Positions 35,401 through 41,087 of a stretch of DNA of 41,087 nt are shown piece by piece. This stretch comes from Ophiothrix spiculata. Its lineage: Eukaryota; Echinodermata; Ophiuroidea; Amphilepidida; Ophiotrichidae. The translations under genes and the position numbers were made by a program. Numbering within the stretch: position 1 is the first letter of the stretch; every line of letters starts with the position of its first letter. The stretch lies in assembly GCA_000969725.1 (NCBI GenBank), contig JXSR01S002967.1, one strand, 5' to 3'. The notes under the pieces were generated by a model. The model searched no databases. It saw only the letters and a program-made list of their open reading frames with translations, and was not told where the DNA came from.

Positions 35401-38400
35401 TTGGGGTCGCCTTCAACACCCTGTTGTTTTTCAAATCATGGACCTTAACAGGATTCAAAACAGGAACTTGTTCAAGTCTTTTCACCTTTGGCAATTTCTT
35501 TAGCGGTTTGGCTTTCAATATAGCAGATTCAAGTTCTTCATCAGAATCACCGTCAACTGGTTCCAACAAGTATGCAAATCCCTTGTTGGTTAGTAAATGT
35601 TCCAATTTTGCTGGTTCCTTAGCTGCTTCAGCAGCAACAGGCTGAATGGATTCTGGGGAAGGATAGAATATAGACACAGGTGCTTTTGGATCATCAATGA
35701 ACACCACAGGAAGGTCATTTATCATTTCTGATGGATCACCAATGGGGACAACTTCCATCACTTCACCACTCCTGGGATCTTCAACCACTAATGGTTTTGT
35801 GTCTACAACCAGTACTGTGCCTGTTATATTTGGTAATGAATCAAGTGGCAAATCAGATGCTTTTAATATAGGTCCTGTCAAGTTGGAAACTGGTTTATCA
35901 GCTCCTGCTGTTGGTTGCTGCTTATACGCTAGGCCCCTGTCAGTAAGGAGTTGTGGTTGCTTTTTATCTTCTTCTGATACCACATCATCATCAGGATAGT
36001 AGATAACTGGTTCTCTATCAGGGTTTGCAAGGTAAGCAGTTGGTTCTAATCCAAGTTCTTTTGGATTAGTGGCAGGATATGCTTGGAGAACCTCATTTGT
36101 TCTTGGATCAAGAATTCTAAACAATTCTTTTTCAGGAATAGTTTGTATATCTTCAACATTTGGAAGACGCTCAAGTGGTTTTGAGTGTGCAACCAACAAC
36201 GGACCCTGACTTAGTTCCATGTCACTTATGGGTTTTAATACATAAGCTGGTCCTTTATCTGTATACACCTGTTGGTATGGTGACTCTCCAGTTTCTGCTG
36301 ATGCATTCATATCTCTGTCCTTTCCATGCACTTCAGCATTCGGATAAGCAGTTTTTGTTTCACCAGTTTCTGGAATATGAACTGTAACAGGTTCTTCATT
36401 ATCTGTAACCAATGCAATGGGTTTGGAATGGAGATCTTGCTCTGATATACATGGAATTGCTTCCAAGATATCACCAGTCTTTGGATCTTGGATTGTGAAT
36501 GGTTTGAATTGATCAGGAGCACTTTGCAAAGTTGCCATTGAAGGAAGACTATCAGTATCACCTTTCATTGCTATGACAAAATCTGGACCTGGTGTTGTTC
36601 CTTCTACATTACTTGCATCTCTGTCAGAAATAGGTTGTAAAGTAAATGCCCATCCCTTGTCGGTTAGAATTTGCTTGTTTGGTGGTTCTTCCTGACCAAT
36701 GTCTTCAGTACTTGGAAGATCAGATGAAGGAAGATTCTCTGGATAGTAAATACTGGGAGGCTTTTCATCATCTGCCACAAAAACAATAGGTTTACTATCT
36801 AACTCTTCCTCGGTTGTGACAGGTGTAGCTTCCATTATTTCACCAGTTCTTGGATCTTTCATATTGAATGGTTTTGCTTCAGGCATTATAACACGAGAAA
36901 CAACCTCAGGCATCTCATCAAGAGACACAGTATCAAGAGCAACGATGGGAAGATCTTCCTCACTGATTCCATCTTGCTTGGGCTCCAATGCATTAGCTAC
37001 ACCCTTGTCTGTAACTAAGACAGGTTTTTGTTTTGGCTCATTTGTTTTTCCATGATCATCTTTTACTACAAAATCATCTGTTTTCATGTCAACATCATCA
37101 GGACTTAGTATATTACTGCTCAGAGTTGGGACAGCTACCTTTGGTGAACCATTTCCTGAAGGACATATAATTACAGGGTCCTTGATATTAGTGACATATG
37201 CAGTTGGCTTGTCTTTTATATCATCAACACTCTTAGCAGGTATAGCTACTAGGGTTTCACCTGTTGTAGGATCAGTTACTAAGAATGGTTTTGGTTCTGA
37301 AGATATTTGGACTGAAAACTTGGATGGTTTATCTGCAGGTTGTGATAGGTCTGTAATTACAAACTCTGATCCACCAGGGGCAGTTCCATCAGATCCTTCT
37401 GCACCTATTAGACTTGCACCCATAGCTGGTTGAAGCACATAAGCCCAGCCTTTGTTTGTCAAAACTTGCTTTGTAAGTGCTTCCTCTTTCTGCTCAGCCT
37501 CTTCAGACATTGGGCTCATTGGTGACTGTGTGCCACTGTCTTCTCTGAGAGGATCTATGTCTGGTGCAGGATAGTACATTGCAGCAGAATTTGCTTCATC
37601 TTCCTTATATGCACTTGGCTTAGTTAATATATCTTGAACACTTTGTGCTGGGTGTACTTTCATGATATCACCAGATTTAGGATCGTGTATTATAAACGCT
37701 GACTTTGTTGGGGTGTCTCGCAATGATTCCACAAGAGGTAAACTTTCCAAAGGTTCTGCATCAACTGAAATGACAGGCAAGTCATTGATAGAATCTGCAT
37801 CTGCTGGTTCCACAAAATATGCTGGTCCTTTGTCAGTAACAACTTGCTCTGCTGGCACTAGTGCATTAGAAGTTTCTTTCTCCTGACCTGCATGATAATC
37901 CGAAAAAGGTGCTTCTGTCAATGAGTCTGTACTTGGATAAAACACTTGAGCTGGTTCTCCATTTTCTGGTATGAAAATTGATGGTTCATTCTGAAGCTGA
38001 TTTCTATTTTGCGCTGGTACTGCATGAAAGATCTCTCCAGATGCGGGATCTTGAATCATAAATGGTGATATTTGTGACATAGGAACAGATTCCAATATCT
38101 CTGGTAATCTTTCCAGTGGTTTAGCCTCAACAGGTATAAAGGGAACTGCAGTGTCATTTTGATTCTCTGGAAGCACTGGTTTCAGGATATAAGCAGTCCC
38201 TTTGTCAGTAACTATTTGTTCAGGTTGATCAGTTTCTAAATGACTAGGTCTTTTCAACACTTCTGAGGTCTTCTCTGGGACAACTGTTTCATTATTTGCT
38301 TCTTCTGTTGGTTTATCTGTTGTCTCATCTGGATAATAAATTTCAAGAGGTTCAGTTGTATTTGAAATATACACAGATGGCATACTCTGTAACTGATTAC

Positions 38401-40858
38401 TGTTAAGAGCTGGTTCTGCTTGAAGTATTTGTCCAGATTGAGTGTCTTGAATTCTAAATGGTTTGAATTCAAACACAGGTTGTTGTGTCAATCTTTCAGG
38501 ACATTCTTTGAGTGGTTCAGAATTAACAGGAACTATTGGTATTGCTGGATCACAGTCTTGTACTGGATCAACTGGCTTCAGAACATATGCAGGACCTTTG
38601 GATGTGACCATCTGTTCTGGTACTAGTGTTGACGGTTTGCTGTACGATTCTGATGTTTCAGTTGGTGTTACAGGATCAGGTGATGTTAACATCCTGTCCT
38701 CGATAACATCAGGGTAATATATTTCAACTGGTTTATCTGTGTCTGCAGCATAAACAGAGGTTTGTTTTTCTAGTTGCTCAATATTTAAGGCTGGTTCTGC
38801 ATCAAAGAGTTGTCCTGATCTAGGATCATAAATTCTAAATGGTTTAGCTTCTGAAATTGGTTGTGTTGTTAAACTACCAGGTTGTTTCTCAAGTGGCTTT
38901 GTGTTTACAGACACAATGGGTTTATCTGTATCTGTAGTATCAGCTAGTCTTAATACATATGCTGGACCTTTATCAGTCACAACCTGTTCTGGAATTAGCT
39001 GAGATGGATGTTTAAAGACTTGAGGTACTTGAGTTGGAGTAACAACATCAGGAGATGTGAGCATTGGTACTTGGTCTTGTTCACTGATTTGAGCAACATC
39101 ACCAACATCACTTGGTTTGGATTTTTCAGTTTGATATCCCTCGGGATAGCAGACCTGAACAGGTGAACTGGGATTGATGACATATGCAGATGGTTCAGTC
39201 TGTAATTGTGCAGGATCTACCGCAGGTTCTGCTTGCATTATTTGGCCAGTCTTTGGATCCTGAATCCTAAATGGTTTGGCATTAGACAATGGCTGCTTTG
39301 AAACTGCATCAGGTATTTTTTCAAGAGGTTCTGACACAGCAGGTACAAATGGAATGGATGCTGCATCTGGCTTGGATGAATCTACTGGCTTTAAGACATA
39401 GGCAATTCCTTTGTCAGTGACAATTTGTTCTGGATGCCATGGCTTTTTGTATACTTCTGGCATTGTTTCTGGTACAACAAATTCTTCCTGAGACACAACG
39501 TTACCTTCAGCATCTTTCACTATGGCGTCAGGTGAGGGTAAATGTGTTGGAACAGATTTTTCAAAATCTCTTTGTTGATCTGAAATCTGATTGTCTGATT
39601 TGCGCACTTTGGGTGGAGTTACAGAGTCCTCATGTTCCACTGGATATCCAGTTTTAGCGACATTCTTATCAGGGTAATGCACTGTCACTGGTCCTTGTTG
39701 ATTTGTAACAAAAACAGTTGGTTCCGTTTGAAGTTCATATGCTGATATGGCTGGCAAAGCCATCAAAGTTTCACCAGTACTTGGATCTTGTAGTTTGAAA
39801 GAATCGTCCTTAGTTACTGGTTTTGAACCTATAACTATTGGTATTTGTGATGGTTCAGTGCCAAGGGCAATTATGAACTCTTTACCTGGTTGACTTGTTC
39901 CAGGGGCAGTCCCATTTACTCCTTCATCACCTATAAGACTTGCTCCTGTCAATGGTTTCAAAACATAAGCTAAGCCTCTGTCAGTGATAATTTGTTCTGG
40001 GACAGGAGGTTCAAATTCTTCCACTTCTTTTACAATTTCTCTAATAGTTGGATCCTCGGGAATAAAGGCCTCTACTGGCTTTACTGGTTCAGCAACTTTA
40101 GTTTCACCAGTTCTTGGATAAAACACAATAGCAGGTTTACTGTGATCATCATCGACAAATAAGCATGGATTAGTATGTAGGTCATCAACACTTCGAGCCG
40201 GCACAGTTTCAAACAATTCCCCACTGTGTGGATCTTTAACACAGAATGACTCTGTATGAGATGGACTAATGGGTTCCATATCTATGACCACAGGCACCTC
40301 AGCATCCTCTGCAACAAGGACAAAATCAACAGGTGGATGTTGTCCACTACCTGGTGCAGTGCCATCTACACCTGTTTTGCCCGTCAAGCTAGCACCTGAT
40401 ATTGGTTTTAACACATATGCCAATCCTTTATTAGTCAAAATTTGATGTGGTATTTGCTCTTCTTCTGGTACAGATGGCATTCTTTTGACCTGTGGAGCCT
40501 CAACAGTTGTGATATCTTCACTAATTGGATCCATTGTAAGGACTTCATCATCAGAGCCCTCTCCAACCAAGGACTCTTCTGAAGGACTCAGTGGAGGAGA
40601 CATCATGCTCTTCATAGCCCATGTTGGTGATGCTCTTGGTGATAATGATGTCCAAACATCCGTAGCTGGTCCCCTTCTGACTAGTTGAGCTGAGACGCCA
40701 ACTTGGGGACCAGTGAACAATGGATCTAGTGGGTTGAGTTTGGCATAAGAAATCCTACGAGTTAATGCTCTCTCGGCAGCTTGTCGTTGCATGTCATCGC
40801 TCTTTTGGTTTATCTGATTAACCTCTGCTTCATATTCCTTGATTTCTTCAACAAGAGC
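10566..40858 (-). CDS. Giant repeat-encoding exon of a spectrin-repeat cytoskeletal linker gene
   Basis: Apart from two N gaps and three local frame breaks, this strand stays open for about 30 kb. The exon begins after an acceptor ending ATACAG (AG at 40860-40859) and ends in AAG at 10566 before donor GTGAGT. Both junctions are phase 0, so skipping it would keep frame. The first ~25 codons (ALVEEIKEYEAEVNQ...) are a charged helix like the end of a spectrin repeat. The body holds at least 55 units of an unrecognised 100-135-residue module plus acidic linkers, and the last residues (KIDELNKSFDDLRFK) return to helical sequence. It is probably part of a spectraplakin- or nesprin-like protein, where it would be a long extensible or docking segment; that role is inferred. 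No N- or C-terminal diagnostic domain is in the window. Frame breaks lie near 16755, 20294 and 29003-29235. Composition is rich in D, E, P, S, T and K, with no membrane segment or signal peptide seen. Confidence 0.85.
11480..15240 (-). repeat. Repeat subfamily III, 6 units with G-I-V-G-I and I-H-D-N-x-T-G
   Basis: Six units open with QIVTAGGPAFVLSP, QVMTEVGPAYTLRP, QIMTNKGPAFVLTP, QIITDDGPAYVMRP, QIVTEDGPAYTLTP and QILTKKGPAYILRP. Their second half differs from the other subfamilies: A-x-x-x-x-D-L-x-x-G-I-V-G-I-x-[ED]-D replaces the P-S-A-Y-V-x-D strand, and the end is M-K-I-H-D-N-x-T-G-x-V-S-I-A-x-P instead of Y-Y-P. The core KPFIVQDPSTGQ is shared. The end strand repeats the D-x-x-T-G turn of the core, which exposes an internal duplication of the module. 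Confidence 0.85.
12440..12960 (-). repeat. Three tandem A-L-D-V-S-P-[KR]-Y-G motifs
   Basis: Three short units (about 168-182 bp) each carry [ST]-K/E-A-L-D-V-S-P-[KR]-Y-G, then D-V-[LM]-L-[AP]-K-S-[MN]-D-[EQ]-Y-D-x-[YF]-L-E-K-x-P-I. Motif positions on the plus strand are near 12903-12930, 12721-12747 and 12553-12579. They interrupt subfamily III between its fourth and fifth units. The most conserved residues are the A-L-D-V-S-P core and the Y-D-x-[YF]-L-E-K end. Confidence 0.8.
15720..16325 (-). other. Acidic linker at the downstream edge of the array
   Basis: This linker holds SNTEALDVSPKYGEDDGDSY (motif at 16172-16198) and LLAKSMDEYDVYLE. Then follow HVGPDQLPV, NDSEEPISL, a serine-rich SSVSSSSESESELED and NNIKKP. 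It is paralogous to the linker at 23490-24368. It is followed by one more array-type unit starting MQLLTDQGPAYVLVPLDDST. Acidic and S-rich, it offers many potential CK2-type sites; that is motif-level inference only. Confidence 0.65.
16745..16770 (-). other. Frame break in array unit (22-nt loss)
   Basis: Compared with neighbouring units, 22 nt are missing between the C-terminal A-x-P strand and the D-P-K-T-G core. The sequence jumps from CATTT directly to GATCCTGACAGG on the plus strand. Upstream frame ends in a stop at 16754-16756, and the following frame resumes at M-I-A-V-P-C-N-N. There are no splice signals. It could be an assembly collapse, a sequencing error or a true allele. Confidence 0.75.
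18303..18941. other. Assembly gap, 639 N
   Basis: The gap lies inside the homogeneous array, and array sequence borders it on both sides. Its stated length does not restore frame between the flanks (18302 and 18942), so the size is an estimate. At a 402-bp period it hides one or more units. Confidence 0.95.
20286..20300 (-). other. Frame break in array unit (13-nt loss)
   Basis: The plus-strand text GGCTGTGTTCCACAG replaces GGCTGTGT(GTCATCTGATGGT)TCCACAG of neighbouring units, removing 13 nt that encode the S-D-D stretch before T-Q-P-M-Q-I-L-T. The frame from upstream (through DKPSVE) runs out into unrelated residues and stops at 20222. The correct frame resumes at T-Q-P-M-Q-I-L-T. No splice sites are seen. 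Confidence 0.75.
23490..24368 (-). other. Acidic linker upstream of the homogeneous array
   Basis: This D/E/S/P/T-rich stretch has no module signature. It contains TEALDVSPKFGEDDVEIHD (motif near 23885) followed by LLAKSMEEYDVYLDKEPIDP. It closely resembles the linker at about 15720-16220: shared segments include HVGPDQ[FL]PV, NDSEEP, DVNKFD, NNIKKP and VKLSPES. The two linkers therefore bracket the homogeneous array. Confidence 0.7.
24370..27245 (-). repeat. Divergent repeat block I continued, 8 units
   Basis: Eight module copies open with, in gene order, QINTDRGLAYYLRP, QIVTDEGKAYVLTP, QIATDKGPAYILKP, QLSTDKGMAYLLEP, QINTDKGLAYTLNP, QIVTEEGPAYVLKS, QILTDKGWAFKLQQ and QLATDKGLAFTLSP. Cores such as PFRVKDPKSGKLMQAVPVTN and ends such as NKPVPIYYP match block I. 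The first three units resemble, in order, the block-I units at about 31.4-32.5 kb, indicating a multi-unit duplication. The seventh unit has a run of glycines (near 25000-25040). Confidence 0.85.
27250..29002 (-). repeat. Long-unit acidic linker, ~200-residue units with A-L-D-V-S-P-K-Y-G
   Basis: Three long units follow one another, and the 29.2-29.7 kb stretch looks like a fourth. Each has a GPISDTEALDVSPKYG-like motif (positions near 28890, 28253 and 27648), then Y-D-V-L-L-x-K-S-M-x-Q-[YF]-D, then L-E-K-x-P-[VI]-D. Next come an E-S-E-x-x-Q...N-N-N segment, a P-H-[GS]-E-x-L-x...T-P-T-E-x-Y segment, and an I-x-S-D-[IM]-A-x-x-D-S segment. Spacing of the motif is about 635 and 605 bp. The pattern continues across the 50-N gap to the copy at 29607. 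Highly acidic and probably disordered; the conserved core suggests a docking motif rather than passive filler. Confidence 0.75.
29003..29052. other. Assembly gap, 50 N
   Basis: The round 50-N length suggests unknown true size. It splits the long-unit acidic linker. The sequence on its high-coordinate side is a chimeric patch, not linker. Confidence 0.95.
29053..29232 (-). repeat. Mosaic patch copied from two other parts of the exon
   Basis: Positions 29053-29147 are identical to 34295-34389 (95 nt), and 29148-29232 are identical to 32069-32153 (85 nt). Both are on the same strand. The joined pieces are in a different reading frame from the flanking exon and break the linker repeat. Placement directly against a 50-N gap points to a misassembled contig end; a real gene-conversion patch is the alternative. 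Confidence 0.85.
29236..30640 (-). repeat. Acidic linker with T-D-S-H-x-P repeats and two A-L-D-V-S-P-K-Y-G motifs at or near its edges
   Basis: No module signature appears here. Two ALDVSPKYG-type motifs occur nearby, one at about 29500-29650 within this block and one at 31140-31260 just upstream. The remainder is low-complexity acidic sequence dominated by T-D-S-H-[MV]-P decapeptides. Residues are mostly D, S, H, P, E and V, with almost no aromatic core, so an unstructured linker is likely. Frame is intact until the chimeric patch below 29233. Confidence 0.7.
29890..30480 (-). repeat. Coding minisatellite, ~10-residue T-D-S-H-x-P unit
   Basis: The sequence encodes consecutive blocks of the form x-T-D-[ST]-H-[MV]-P-x-x-x. 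A 60-nt higher-order period is directly visible: the block starting TTTACTCGGTACATGAGTGT on the plus strand recurs at 29951, 30011 and 30071 with only a few changes. Outer copies are more diverged. All indels keep frame. The protein would be an extended histidine/aspartate-rich tract of unknown role. Confidence 0.8.
30641..40460 (-). repeat. Divergent repeat block I, 23 units
   Basis: I count 23 successive copies of the module by its opening signature, for example QILTNKGLAYVLKP, QIITDRGLAYVLKP, QVYTDKGPAYVLKP and, last, HINTDQGLAYVLKS. Each continues with P-L-x-x-[LV]-P, then K-P-F-x-[VI]-x-D-P-x-[TS]-G-[EQ]-[IM]-x-x-A-x-P-A, then L-x-x-x-P-[ST]-[AV]-[YF]-[VI]-x-D, and ends in K-P-x-x-[IV]-x-Y-P. 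Spacers of varying length separate units, mostly 20-60 acidic or S/T-rich residues. At least four units (near 40400, 39930, 37400 and 33640) carry a Gly-rich insert ending G-T-A-P-G after the opening strand. The copies share the signature but little else, so this block is old. I do not recognise the fold; short alternating hydrophobic strands and D-P-x-T-G turns suggest a small beta-rich domain. Confidence 0.85.
40490..40858 (-). other. Head of giant exon: spectrin helix remnant plus Ser/Pro linker
   Basis: About 25 helical residues (ALVEEIKEYEAEVNQINQK...) finish a spectrin-type helix and are followed by ALTRRISYAKLNPLDPLFTG. Next comes a serine/proline linker with S-P sites (SLSPRASPTWAMKSMMSPPL, SPSEE) and an acidic patch (GEGSDDEVLTMDPISED) before the first repeat unit. 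RRIS fits a basophilic-kinase site and the S-P pairs fit proline-directed kinases; both are motif-level inference. This is where the spectrin rod is interrupted. Confidence 0.6.
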
Positions 40859-41087
40859 CTGTATAAAAATATAATCATCAAACAAGATTTGTGAATATAT
40901 TTAGGTATGATCATGTATAAAGTTCAGGAATTTTATATAGCCTATAGATTTAATCAATATAATTTCAAAGCAATGCAACACAGCTTAACACTTACAGCGA
41001 ATATCATATCAGTTGGGAAATCAATCTACAATGAATCTTGAGTAGCCATGACAGTGTTATATACCATTCATAAGAAAAACAGACTAG
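40859..41087 (-). other. Intron upstream of the giant exon (partial)
   Basis: AT-rich sequence leads to the acceptor ending TTTTTATACAG; the donor lies beyond the window. Nothing else is seen. Confidence 0.7.

Noticed and set aside
10566..40858. A bacterial-style surface adhesin or a CRISPR-like repeat array
   Set aside because: Introns with GT-AG sites, spectrin-like flanking exons and protein-coding periodicity identify a eukaryotic coding exon; there are no spacers of CRISPR type.
10566..40858. Plakin repeats, as in the large exons of MACF1 and dystonin
   Set aside because: Plakin repeats are about 38 residues with a different glycine/leucine pattern; these units are 100-135 residues with Q-x-x-T-D-x-G and D-P-x-T-G signatures.

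Overview
This is animal nuclear genomic DNA from a draft assembly. Short exons with GT-AG splice sites sit in long AT-rich introns, transposon relics lie in the introns, and there are two runs of N (18303-18941 and 29003-29052). The mobile-element relics and spectrin-repeat protein style suggest an invertebrate, possibly a marine deuterostome such as a hemichordate, echinoderm or cephalochordate. That taxonomic guess is weak.

Everything gene-like that I can support belongs to one minus-strand gene. Reading in the gene's direction, an intron (41087-40859) is followed by one enormous exon (40858 to 10566, about 30.3 kb including gaps). Four small exons follow (10126-9968, 9044-8862, 7222-7034, 5694-5344), and an intron then runs off the low-coordinate end. 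All visible junctions are in phase 0. The small exons and the first ~25 codons of the giant exon look like helical spectrin-repeat sequence, so the gene resembles a giant spectrin-repeat cytoskeletal linker of the spectraplakin (MACF1/dystonin/Shot) or nesprin/MSP-300/ANC-1 kind. I cannot decide between these, because no actin-binding, GAS2, plakin or KASH domain lies in the window.

The giant exon is the striking object. It encodes roughly 9,900 sequenced residues, made of at least 55 copies of a module of about 100-135 residues that I do not recognise as any named domain. Each copy opens with a Q-[IVL]-x-T-[DN]-x-G-x-A-[YF]-x-L-x-P signature. It continues with a K-P-F-x-[VI]-x-D-P-x-[TS]-G core and ends with P-x-[AV]-[YF]-[VI]-x-D then K-P-x-x-[IV]-x-Y-P. 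Three subfamilies are laid out in order: divergent units (30.6-40.5 kb and 24.4-27.2 kb), a nearly homogeneous 402/396-bp tandem array (about 15.4-23.5 kb), and a G-I-V-G-I / I-H-D-N-x-T-G subfamily (11.5-15.2 kb). Acidic linkers between blocks carry at least ten copies of a second motif (T-E-A-L-D-V-S-P-K-Y-G ... Y-D-V-Y-L-E-K) and a T-D-S-H-x-P minisatellite. The exon ends in a proline/serine/lysine-rich tail before spectrin-like sequence resumes.

Reading-frame breaks near 16755 and 20294 are 22-nt and 13-nt losses inside near-identical repeats. The break near 29.0-29.2 kb is a gap next to a patch stitched from two other places in the same exon. I read these as assembly or repeat-copying artefacts rather than introns, but the sequence cannot settle it. 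Introns hold four TIR-bounded elements, one good and one weaker tRNA-like SINE relic, and a reverse-transcriptase C-terminal relic. I saw no other protein-coding or RNA genes.
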